Shown piece after piece: positions 57,068 to 64,000 of a stretch of DNA of 64,000 bases. The translations under genes were made by a program, and so were the position numbers. The stretch is taken from assembly GCF_000244915.1 (NCBI RefSeq), contig NZ_CM001442.1:4712001-4776000 (forward strand), written 5' to 3'. The notes beneath the pieces are model-generated. The model worked only from the letters and a program-made list of their open reading frames with translations. It ran no database searches and had not been told where the DNA came from. Every line of letters starts with the position of its first letter. Positions within the stretch are counted from its first letter, which is position 1. Source of the stretch: Bradyrhizobium sp. WSM471 (GTDB lineage Bacteria > Pseudomonadota > Alphaproteobacteria > Rhizobiales > Xanthobacteraceae).

Positions 57068-58360
57068 ATGGTCGATGTGACGTCACAAATGTCGGTGCAA
57101 ACGGCCGCCACGGCAAAACCCTCGCCGCGGCGCTATTATGTGCTGGGCCTGCTCACGATCATCTACGCGCTGAACTTCCTCGACCGCACGATCTTCAACG
57201 TGCTGATCGAGCCGATCAAGAAGGAGTTCCAGCTCAGCGACACCATGATGGGCCTGCTCGCGGGCTTCGGCTTCGCGCTGTTCTACTCCCTGCTCGGCAT
57301 TCCCATCGCGCGCGTCGCCGACCGGCTCAACCGGCGCAACATCGTCGCCGCTGCGTTCGCGTTCTGGAGCGCGATGACGGCGTTGTGCGGCGCCGCTTCG
57401 AGCGTCACTTCGCTGGCGCTGGCGAGGATCGGCGTCGGCATCGGCGAGTCCGCGGGCTCGCCCGCCTCGCAATCGATCGTCGCTGATCTCTTCGCCAAGA
57501 ATGAGCGTCCGCGCGCGCTCGGGATCTACGCCGTCGGTACCTATCTCGGCGTCTTCCTCGGCTATTTCGTCGGCGGCTACGTCAACCAGCACTATGGCTG
57601 GCGGATGGCGTTCTACGTCGCGGGCCTGCCCGGCATCCTGCTCGCTATTGTCCTGTGGCTGACGATCTCCGAGCCGAAGCGCGGCGCCATGCAGGAGAAT
57701 TTCGTGCCCGAGCCGCTCGGGCCGACGCTGCGCTTCCTGGCCTCGCAGCAGAGCTTCATCATCGTGTTGATCGGCTTCTGTCTCACCACTTACACGAACT
57801 ACGCGACCGCGGCCTGGATCCCGCCGTTCCTGGCGCGCGTGCACCATCTGTCGAGCGCCGAGATCGGCACCTATGCTGGCACCTTCAAGGGTCTCGCCGG
57901 CATGGCCGGCACCCTGCTCGGCGGCTTCGTCGTGGCGCAGATCAGCCGCCGCGACGACCGCTGGAAGCTGTGGGCCCCCGCGATCACCTCGGGCCTTGCC
58001 GGGCCGGTGTTCGCGCTCTGCATGCTGACGCAGGACTTTGCGATGATGGTGGCCATGCTGGCGCTGACCTCGTTCCTGGTCGGCTTCCACCTCGGACCGA
58101 TCTTCGCGATCGCGCAGACGGTCGCCAAACCGAGCATGCGGGCGCTGGCCTCCGCCCTGATCGCGCTCACCGCGACCTGCTTCGGCCAGGGCGTTGGTCC
58201 GCTCGCCGTGGGCGTGGTCAACGATGCCCTGAAGGGCGCTTACGGCGCCGACGCCGTGCGCTATTCCCTGCTCTCGGCGGCGGTCACGACCACGCTGGGG
58301 GCGCTCCTGTTCGTCTGGGCGGCGCGAACCATCCGCACCGACATCAAGCGAGCGAGCTAG
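57068..58360 (+). CDS. MFS transporter (Spinster/aromatic-acid type)
   Basis: ATG 57068 follows GGGGGAAAG and gives 430 aa with 12 predicted TM helices. Visible family motifs are FLDRTIFNVLIEPIKKEFQL at TM1, FYSLLGIPIARVADRLNRRN (motif A), RIGVGIGESAGSPASQSIVAD and ALGIYAVGTYLGVFLGYFVG. It follows the Rieske gene and probably imports the oxygenase substrate or exports a product. The stop codon TAG lies in CTAG, shared with the convergent hydrolase. Confidence 0.92.
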   Translation: MVDVTSQMSVQTAATAKPSPRRYYVLGLLTIIYALNFLDRTIFNVLIEPIKKEFQLSDTMMGLLAGFGFALFYSLLGIPIARVADRLNRRNIVAAAFAFWSAMTALCGAASSVTSLALARIGVGIGESAGSPASQSIVADLFAKNERPRALGIYAVGTYLGVFLGYFVGGYVNQHYGWRMAFYVAGLPGILLAIVLWLTISEPKRGAMQENFVPEPLGPTLRFLASQQSFIIVLIGFCLTTYTNYATAAWIPPFLARVHHLSSAEIGTYAGTFKGLAGMAGTLLGGFVVAQISRRDDRWKLWAPAITSGLAGPVFALCMLTQDFAMMVAMLALTSFLVGFHLGPIFAIAQTVAKPSMRALASALIALTATCFGQGVGPLAVGVVNDALKGAYGADAVRYSLLSAAVTTTLGALLFVWAARTIRTDIKRAS

Positions 58361-59268
58361 GCGCCCATGAACGCCAGCATGTCCGCGATCAGGCGCTCGC
58401 TGTGCGTCAGCGGCAGCGGATGCGGGCCGCCTTCGTAGACGGTCAGCTTGCTCCCCTTGATTAGTTTTGCGGTCTTTGCACCGGTCAACGGCAGCGGCGC
58501 GCTGGCATCCTTGTCGCCATGAACGATCAGCGTCGGGCGATCGATCTTGGCGGCTGCCGCGCGGAGATCCGCGAAGGCGATGGCCTTGCGGCAGGCCAGC
58601 GCCACCGGCAACGGCACGCTCAGCATCATCTCGCGGATCCAGGTCCGCGTGATCTCGGGTGTCTCGGCAGTGAAGAACGGCGCTTCGTTCGCCGCAATCC
58701 ATTTGGGGAAGTCGCGCGCGATGGCCGCGTTGTCGGCCTCGATCATCGCCTTCGGCACCGCATCCGGATTGTCTTCGGTCTTGATCAGGAATGGCGTCGT
58801 CGGCGCAACCAGCACCACCCTTGCGATCCGGTCCGATCCGTATCGTCCGAGATAGTTCACCGCCTCGGCCGTCCCCATCGAGAAGCCGACCAGTGTCACG
58901 TCGCGCAGGTCACGCGCCTCGATCAACGCGGCGACGTCGTCGGTCAGCGTGTCCAGGTCATAACCCGCGGACGGCATCTCGGACCGGCCATGCCCGCGCC
59001 GATCGGGTGCAACACAGCGGAAGCCATTTGCGTTGAGGGCGGCAATCTGGCTGCCCCACGTGCTGGCGTTGAACGTCCAGGCCGAAAGCAGCAGCACCGG
59101 TCGGCCGCTGCCCCAATCCTGCACGAAGAGTTTTGTGCCGTCCCTGGCCGTCACAAAGGACGGCCGTTCATTCCGCTGGGCCGCTGCTGCCACTGGCGCG
59201 CTCGCACCAGACGCTGCCGCGAAGGCGGTCCCAAACAACGTGGCTTCGAGGACGGTTCGACGGTTCAT
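58357..59268 (-). CDS. Exported alpha/beta hydrolase
   Basis: The product is 303 aa. The N-terminus has a twin-Arg start (MNRRTVLEATLFGTAF) and a cleavable-looking segment ending APVAAAA, so export is likely. The catalytic triad is Ser130 in GFSMG, Asp in HGDKDASAPL and His in GGPHPLPLTH; the oxyanion region is LLSAWTFN, and DRRGHGRSEMP is typical of haloperoxidase/esterase-like enzymes. The substrate is unknown. It converges on the MFS gene, sharing the CTAG stop. Confidence 0.9.
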   Translation of the reverse strand: MNRRTVLEATLFGTAFAAASGASAPVAAAAQRNERPSFVTARDGTKLFVQDWGSGRPVLLLSAWTFNASTWGSQIAALNANGFRCVAPDRRGHGRSEMPSAGYDLDTLTDDVAALIEARDLRDVTLVGFSMGTAEAVNYLGRYGSDRIARVVLVAPTTPFLIKTEDNPDAVPKAMIEADNAAIARDFPKWIAANEAPFFTAETPEITRTWIREMMLSVPLPVALACRKAIAFADLRAAAAKIDRPTLIVHGDKDASAPLPLTGAKTAKLIKGSKLTVYEGGPHPLPLTHSERLIADMLAFMGA

Positions 59269-59525
59269 GGCGCTTCTCCCTTGCCGATACCCTTGCGGAT
59301 CTGTCGGCCCATCGGTCTCGGCCGATGAAGACGATCATGACAAGGCGGGATCACCTCCGCGATTACGCGCCAGGTAAGATCGCTTGAGGCGCTCCCGCCG
59401 CCCGCAGGCGAAACCAGACAAACGGCCGGATGAAACCGTTTTGCGGAACCCGCGAAACCATCCGGAAACAGACCGTCCTTACAAGAAGAGCCATAGACGG
59501 CGGCAAAGCCCGTCGGGAGGCTCAC

Positions 59526-59729
59526 ATGAACCACTCCATCCACTCTGCTGATCGTGCGACCCACCTGAAGATCGTGGTGGTGGCGCTGGTCGCCGGAATT
59601 ACGGTGGCCGCCTTCGGGATCGCAGCACGCACCAATGCCGATTACAGCCAGACCGCCCAGTCCGCCCACGTCATCAAGGCCGGCAAGCCCGTCGTCGTGA
59701 CCAGCGCCGGGACGTCGGAGATCCGCTGA
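59526..59729 (+). CDS. Small single-pass membrane protein
   Basis: ATG 59526 is preceded by GGGAGG at good spacing and gives 67 aa. There is one TM helix (IVVVALVAGITVAAFGIAA) with a short basic N-terminus, and the rest is polar (AHVIKAGKPVVVTSAG). Proteins of this size and shape are common in Bradyrhizobium. A strong terminator follows 25 bp after the stop, so this is a monocistronic unit. Confidence 0.8.
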   Translation: MNHSIHSADRATHLKIVVVALVAGITVAAFGIAARTNADYSQTAQSAHVIKAGKPVVVTSAGTSEIR

Positions 59730-59754
59730 TACCGCCCCGCTCCGGGCTGACAAA

Positions 59755-59778
59755 GGCCGCCGCCTGGCGGCCTTTTTT
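59755..59778 (+). terminator. Intrinsic terminator after small membrane-protein gene
   Basis: GGCCGCC, loop GCCT, GGCGGCC, then six T. Confidence 0.9.
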
Positions 59779-59890
59779 CGTTTTCCAGAGCAATGCTTAG
59801 CCGAGACCTGCCGGTGAAGCGCAACATCCTTGACTTCACCCAGCCCCGCCTTTAAGTCCCCCCTCGTTCCGCGCGCTTTCAGCGAACCAC

Positions 59891-59967
<77 letters not shown>

Positions 59968-60161
59968 TTTTGGCAATTCCTTCATAGCCTTAGAACAGAC
60001 TTCTACACGCCTTTCGCGGCTGTGACGGCGATTGCCGGCATCCGTCGAGAATTCGCGCCATAGTCAGCCCAAGCCCGAATCGTCTAGGCCTTCCAGGACT
60101 TGGAGGGATCCCCACGCTTTAGCGGTTTTTTCCGGGGCCCCTGTGATTGAGGAGGCGAGAT

Positions 60162-60476
60162 ATGGCTAAGAAGGATTCCGCGAAAAAGGCTGCCGCTCCC
60201 GCCACCATCACGCTCAAGCACCTCGCCGCCGACATTGCGGAGAGCCAGGACCTGTCGAAGAAGCGCGCCGAGGCCGTTCTGACCGACATGGTCGACCTGA
60301 TCACCAAGCACCTGAAGAAGGGCGACCGCGTCCGGATCGTCGGGCTTGGAATCCTCCAGGTCCGCAAGCGCGCCGCCCGCACCGGCCGTAATCCCGCCAC
60401 CGGCGAGCCCATCCACATCAAGGCCAGCAAGAAGGTCGCCTTTCGCCCGGTCAAGGAACTGAAAGAGGCGATCTGA
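60162..60476 (+). CDS. HU/IHF-family DNA-binding protein
   Basis: ATG 60162 follows GAGGAGGCGAG and gives 104 aa. After a basic KKDSAKKAA tail, the HU fold is clear: LAADIAESQDLSKKRAEAVL, GDRVRIVGLGILQVRKRAAR, and the beta-arm TGRNPATGEPIHIKASKKV-AF. It is a longer N-terminal variant of HU, probably acting in nucleoid packing. It follows tRNA-Asp by 194 bp. Confidence 0.93.
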   Translation: MAKKDSAKKAAAPATITLKHLAADIAESQDLSKKRAEAVLTDMVDLITKHLKKGDRVRIVGLGILQVRKRAARTGRNPATGEPIHIKASKKVAFRPVKELKEAI

Positions 60477-60578
60477 CCCCTCACGTTTCGTTAAGCCTGA
60501 TCGGCGTCCTCCGGCCTCACCGCGTCCTGCTTTTCTGGTATACCGCCCCTCTCCCCTGACCCGGCGGTTTGACCAGAA

Positions 60579-61829
60579 ATGTCCTCCCTCACCTTTTCGC
60601 ATACCGTGACCGAGCGCTTCCTGCGCTACGTCACCATCGACACCCAATCCGATCCGGAATCCCCGAGCTCGCCCTCGACGGAGAAACAGAAGGACCTCGG
60701 CCGCGTGCTCGCCGCCGAGCTCAGGGAGATGGGCGTCGCGGACGCGCATCTCGACGATTGCGGGTACGTCTACGGAACGATCCCGGCGAACACGACCAAG
60801 AAGGTCCCGGTGATCTGCTTCTGCTCGCACATGGACACTTCGCCCGACGTCACCGGCAAGGACGTCAAGCCGCAGATGGTGAAGAACTATCGCGGCGGCG
60901 ACATCACTCTCCCAGGCGACACCAGCCAGGTGATCCGCTTCGCCGAGCATCCGGCGCTGAAGAACCAGATCGGCAACGACATCATCACCACCGACGGCAC
61001 CACGTTGCTCGGCGCCGACAACAAGGCCGGCGTCGCCGAGATCATGGATGCCGCGCATTTCTTCATCAACAACCCGCAAGTGAAGCACGGTACCATCAAG
61101 ATCCTGTTCACGCCCGACGAGGAGATCGGCCGCGGCGTCGACAATGTCGACATCAAGAAGCTGGGCGCCGATTTCGGCTACACCATGGACGGCGAGAGCG
61201 CGGGCTGCGTCGAGGACGAGACCTTCTCGGCCGACGGCGCCACCATCACCATCAACGGCGTCAGCGCGCACCCCGGCTATGCCAAGGGCAAGATGGAGCA
61301 CGCGATCAAGATCGCCGCCGCGATCGTCGAGCGCCTGCCGAGGGAAGGCTGCTCGCCCGAGACGACGTCAGGCAAGCAGGGCTTTCTGCATCCGATCGGC
61401 ATCGAGGGTGCGCTGGAGCATGCGACGCTTTCGTTCATCGTGCGCGACTTCACCGAGGAAGGGCTGAAGGAGAAGGAGATCCTGCTCGAGACCATCGTCA
61501 AGGACGTGATGAAGGATTATCCGCGCTCGACCTACACATTCGAGGTGCGGGAGCAGTACCGCAACATGAAGCAGGTGATCGATCGTCACCCGCACATCCT
61601 CGAATACGCCATCGAAGCGATCCGCCGCGCCGGCCTGCGCCCGATGCGCACCGCGATCCGCGGCGGCACCGACGGCTCCCGCCTGTCCTTCATGGGCCTG
61701 CCCTGCCCCAATATCTTCGCCGGCGAGCACGCATTTCACTCCCGGCTCGAATGGGCGAGTCGGCAGGACATGGAGAAAGCGGTGCAGACGATCGTCCACC
61801 TCGCCATGATCTGGGAGGAGAAGGCCTAG
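60579..61829 (+). CDS. pepT: Peptidase T (tripeptidase)
   Basis: This 416 aa M20-family aminotripeptidase releases N-terminal residues from tripeptides in the cytosol. Metal-binding motifs are visible: FCSHMDTSPDVTG (His, Asp), LLGADNKAGVAEIM, FTPDEEIGRGVDN (Glu-Glu), TMDGESAG and the C-terminal NIFAGEHAFHSRLEW. The size and motifs fit PepT rather than DapE or ArgE. Confidence 0.95.
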   Translation: MSSLTFSHTVTERFLRYVTIDTQSDPESPSSPSTEKQKDLGRVLAAELREMGVADAHLDDCGYVYGTIPANTTKKVPVICFCSHMDTSPDVTGKDVKPQMVKNYRGGDITLPGDTSQVIRFAEHPALKNQIGNDIITTDGTTLLGADNKAGVAEIMDAAHFFINNPQVKHGTIKILFTPDEEIGRGVDNVDIKKLGADFGYTMDGESAGCVEDETFSADGATITINGVSAHPGYAKGKMEHAIKIAAAIVERLPREGCSPETTSGKQGFLHPIGIEGALEHATLSFIVRDFTEEGLKEKEILLETIVKDVMKDYPRSTYTFEVREQYRNMKQVIDRHPHILEYAIEAIRRAGLRPMRTAIRGGTDGSRLSFMGLPCPNIFAGEHAFHSRLEWASRQDMEKAVQTIVHLAMIWEEKA

Positions 61830-61847
61830 GCCTCTCGCCAAAGCAAC

Positions 61848-61871
61848 ATGGCCGGGATCGCTCCCGGCCAT
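61848..61871. terminator. Hairpin between convergent genes
   Basis: ATGGCCGGGA, loop TCGC, TCCCGGCCAT: a 10 bp perfect stem between the pepT stop and the convergent membrane-protein gene. It has no T-tract, so termination would not be of the classic intrinsic type. Confidence 0.45.
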
Positions 61872-61882
61872 CGTCCTGCATG

Positions 61883-62776
61883 TCAAGGCACCGGCATCGC
61901 GCGCGGAGAGCGATGGAAGCGGTTCGAGCTTGCCATCCAGTTCGGCAACGGCTCGCCGTCCCGATGGCGGCCACCGGCAACAGCCGCAGCCCAGGCCACC
62001 GCAGCGCCGATCAGGGTTGCGGCCGCAACGGAGAAGGCGACGATGATGGAGTTACGACGCGCCCGGTTGATCGCCGTCTTTGAATCCGCAATCGCCGCAT
62101 CGACCCGTCGTTCCGAGTCGGGTGCCGCGAGGCCCGTCAGCGCGGCCACCTGCTGCACGAGGTAGGTCCGGTCATCGGTGCTGACGCCGCTGTGGCCCGA
62201 CGACGTCATCAGGATGCGTCCTGCTTCGGCGCGGGATTCCCTGAGGTCCGTGTTAGGGGGCCGCCGCGGTGCGCGAAACAGCTTGTCCAACTCGTAGCTC
62301 AACAAAGGCTCGGCGGCGGAGGTATTGCTGGCCGAACTGCGCATCGGCGAACGATCAATCGCAGCTGCGCCGAGCATCGCGAGCAGAGCGGCACCAAGCA
62401 GCACGGCGAGCGCCCAGGACATCAGGCCATGCAGCCCGTCCCGCCGTTCGCCGTCGTCTTCGATCGTTGTGATCGCCGGGGCTGGTCGCGTTGTCCGACC
62501 GGCGACATAGCCGCCGAAGCCGAAGCTGATAATCGCCTGGATGATCAGATACAACCCCGACAGCAAAGCCAGGGCCGCCGATGCATCGCGCCATGTCGGC
62601 GAGGCTGAACTGACGCCCAGGCCGACGGCGACTCCAAAGCCGACCAGGATGAACGACATTGCGCCGGCAGCCAAAGCGCCTGCGATGACCGAGCTCCACT
62701 GGATGGTGCGCCGGTCGTCGGCAGCGACGTCGCCGCCTTCCATGATCTCTTCCCGTATGAGAGTTTCCATCGTCAT
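61883..62776 (-). CDS. Multi-pass membrane protein of unknown function
   Basis: The product is 297 aa from ATG 62776. About four TM helices are visible (SVIAGALAAGAMSFILVGFG, AALALLSGLYLIIQAIISFG, SWALAVLLGAALLAMLGA, IIVAFSVAAATLIGAAVAWA), with the motif FGGYVAGRTTRP. A soluble domain between helices 3 and 4 contains charged helices (YLVQQVAALTGLAAPDSERR). Similar rhizobial membrane proteins are unnamed. A 24-codon gene lies 10 bp upstream, so the two may be co-transcribed. Confidence 0.75.
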   Translation of the reverse strand: MTMETLIREEIMEGGDVAADDRRTIQWSSVIAGALAAGAMSFILVGFGVAVGLGVSSASPTWRDASAALALLSGLYLIIQAIISFGFGGYVAGRTTRPAPAITTIEDDGERRDGLHGLMSWALAVLLGAALLAMLGAAAIDRSPMRSSASNTSAAEPLLSYELDKLFRAPRRPPNTDLRESRAEAGRILMTSSGHSGVSTDDRTYLVQQVAALTGLAAPDSERRVDAAIADSKTAINRARRNSIIVAFSVAAATLIGAAVAWAAAVAGGRHRDGEPLPNWMASSNRFHRSPRAMPVP

Positions 62777-62786
62777 CGCCGCTCTC

Positions 62787-62861
62787 TCAGCGCAGGCCGA
62801 AGAACGACAAGATCGCCATGACCACCACGATCAAGCCGATGAGATAAATCAATCCGTCCAT
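62787..62861 (-). CDS. 24-residue single-helix membrane peptide
   Basis: ATG 62861 with GGAGGAC six nt upstream, stop at 62787. The sequence is MDGLIYLIGLIVVVMAIL followed by SFFGLR: one hydrophobic helix with an N-terminal Asp and C-terminal Arg. The strong ribosome-binding site and codon pattern argue that it is real. It is co-oriented with the membrane-protein gene 10 bp downstream. Similar tiny proteins occur in many Rhizobiales, without known function. Confidence 0.65.
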   Translation of the reverse strand: MDGLIYLIGLIVVVMAILSFFGLR

Positions 62862-62997
62862 GGTCCGTCCTCCTCAATTTCTCCTCGTCGCTAATCACAA
62901 CGAAGAAAGAACGTTCCAAACTGGACCGAGGCGCGGGAACGAACCGGCGCGCTGCGGATTATCTGTCCAAGTCCCAAGGACGAAATTTGTGAGCACG

Positions 62998-63037
62998 AAA
63001 GCCCCAGCCGGTCAGTCCCGGCTGGGGCTTTCTTTTT
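62998..63037 (+). terminator. Strong intrinsic terminator with no upstream plus-strand gene
   Basis: AAAGCCCCAGCCGG, six-base loop, CCGGCTGGGGCTTT: a 14 bp perfect stem, then C and five T. No plus-strand gene precedes it; 62862-62997 contains only GGAAC-like elements and the divergent peptide gene's promoter. It may end a small RNA. Confidence 0.85.
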
Positions 63038-63127
63038 GGGCGATGGTTCCTGTCCTATGTTAACGACGCCTGCTCTCCGATCATCAAGGATGCGATCGGG
63101 GCGGAACCTCCGGATTGGGAGAGCCGC

Positions 63128-63352
63128 GTGGATCGCAGAACCGCGTGCCTTCATCAGGCAGATGCATTCCGGGAAAAGGCGATCGCCGATCCCGAGCACC
63201 ACGACCAGTGGATCGATGAAGCCATCAAATGGCTGGAACGGGCCATGGAAGCCGGCTGTCGCGCCGTCGTCACCGTCGAAGCCGGCGATGAGGCGAACCT
63301 GGCAGGCGGAGCAGCAGCCGATGCTCGACTGAGCTTGATCACGCGCCAATGA
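63128..63352 (+). CDS. Small soluble hypothetical protein
   Basis: GTG 63128 follows GGGAGAGCC and gives 74 aa. It is helical (ADAFREKAIADPEHHDQWID, then EAIKWLERAMEAG), with a TPR-like spacing of aromatic and Ala residues. Small proteins of this kind recur in Bradyrhizobium genomes, but no function is known. Confidence 0.65.
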   Translation: MDRRTACLHQADAFREKAIADPEHHDQWIDEAIKWLERAMEAGCRAVVTVEAGDEANLAGGAAADARLSLITRQ

Positions 63353-63472
63353 GAAGCGCTGGCGTCTCCGCTACCACTGCGGCAATTGTTCCAGGGACCT
63401 AACAATGTTGCGGGTCGACACTGTTCCGGCCCCCATGCTAGGCCGGGCGCAGACCGCAACCAGAGTGACACC

Positions 63473-63835
63473 GTGCTCGCGAACCGCCAGCCCTCAGGAT
63501 CATGCCGGCCGCGCAACTGGCGCGGGCTGCTGTCCGTGCTGATCGCGGTTGTCTACCTGCTCGCGGGAGCGCTGCATGGCCTGCACGACATCGACGTCAC
63601 CACGCCGGGTGGCGGCTCGGAGATCAGCGCGGTCCTTGACGGCTCCACAGATCACAACGACCACAAGGCCGTCGGCGGGCATCATTGCCATGGCTGCTTC
63701 TCCGTGACGGTGGCGCAGCCGTCGCCACCGGCCGCATCGATCGGGCTCGTCTCCGCATCGCGCCCGCAACGCGCACCCCGGCTCGCCGGCATTGTTCCCG
63801 ATACCGACTCCCCGCCTCCCAAACATATGGCCTGA
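63473..63835 (+). CDS. Small membrane-anchored protein with HHCHGC motif, efflux-locus associated
   Basis: GTG 63473 is the preferred start, giving 120 aa; the frame is open from 63386. There is one TM helix (LLSVLIAVVYLLAGALHGLH), followed by an exported segment with DHNDHKAVGGHHCHGCF, a dense His/Cys cluster (His70, His71, Cys72, His73, Cys75) like those of DUF2946 proteins. It lies 56 bp upstream of a TolC-like gene, which suggests a metal-binding accessory protein of a heavy-metal RND efflux operon. Confidence 0.65.
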   Translation: MLANRQPSGSCRPRNWRGLLSVLIAVVYLLAGALHGLHDIDVTTPGGGSEISAVLDGSTDHNDHKAVGGHHCHGCFSVTVAQPSPPAASIGLVSASRPQRAPRLAGIVPDTDSPPPKHMA

Positions 63836-63891
63836 ACGGATTGGTCGGGCGCCACGCGCGCCCATTCGGTCATCATTTACAGGTCGGTTTC

Positions 63892-64000
63892 ATGTTTTGC
63901 AGGGGAATGGCCGCGCGCCTGGCGTGCGCGGCAGTGTGTCTGATTGCCGGATTGGCGCTTGCGCCGTCTCACGCCCAGACTCTGACGATGCGGAGCGCGC
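63892..64000 (+). CDS. TolC-family outer-membrane efflux protein, 5' end only
   Basis: ATG 63892 (ATG 63907 possible) opens a signal peptide (AARLACAAVCLIAGLALAPS-HA) and the first mature residues QTLTMRSA, a usual beginning of CusC/CzcC-like proteins. The rest is beyond the window. The His/Cys-rich protein upstream supports a metal-efflux system. Confidence 0.6.
   Translation, partial: MFCRGMAARLACAAVCLIAGLALAPSHAQTLTMRSA

Noticed and set aside
62926..62970. EcfG-type stress promoter near 62930
   Set aside because: A GGAAC hexamer is present, but the -10 GTT element at 16-17 bp was not found in either orientation.

Overview
The window reads as a high-GC alphaproteobacterial chromosome, most likely Bradyrhizobium or a close relative. 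The reasons are the order and content of the nuo operon, a copper operon that matches the described Bradyrhizobium japonicum pcu locus, a short bacterial ProS, a single LolC/E-type permease with LolD, and several dispersed palindromic repeats typical of that genus. The assignment rests on recognising protein families by eye; no database search was run.

Layout. 1-4.5 kb: 3' truncated multi-GAF/PAS histidine kinase, then an XRE/MmyB-type regulator divergent from an MDR oxidoreductase. 4.5-8 kb: lolD, lolC/E and proS. 8-15.4 kb: a seven-gene minus-strand copper operon (DUF2946-like protein, TonB-dependent receptor, BNR-repeat protein with Cys/His motifs, TlpA-like thioredoxin, PCuAC chaperone, YcnI, CopC-CopD fusion). 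15.6-16.2 kb: a structured RNA with a strong intrinsic terminator directly upstream of a globin gene. 16.3-19.9 kb: a ribose-type sugar ABC transporter. 20.1-22.1 kb: an ATC-hydrolase-like gene and a RidA gene divergent from an internally shortened LysR gene. 22.3-25.9 kb: an accessory segment with unrecognised genes and a twice-frameshifted SGNH hydrolase. 25.9-31.3 kb: a peptide-type ABC transporter operon, followed by mtnK.

32.8-52.1 kb is one long minus-strand block: nuoA-B-C-D, an FkbM methyltransferase, nuoE, a small membrane protein, nuoF-N, then birA, rnj, mce, a DUF1467 gene and a small membrane-anchored protein. Many genes overlap by 1-10 nt or abut, so translational coupling is likely. 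52.7-59.3 kb: a siderophore-type TonB receptor, a MarR regulator divergent from a Rieske oxygenase plus MFS transporter, and a convergent alpha/beta hydrolase. 59.5-64 kb: a small membrane protein, tRNA-Asp(GTC), an HU-family gene, pepT, a membrane protein with a 24-residue companion, and the start of a metal-efflux-type locus (HHCHGC protein and the first codons of a TolC-like protein).

The best candidates for something undescribed are the RNA element before the globin gene, whose internal segments can form two mutually exclusive structures, and the BNR-repeat protein inside the copper operon. No CRISPR array, rRNA, intact insertion sequence or intact prophage was seen.
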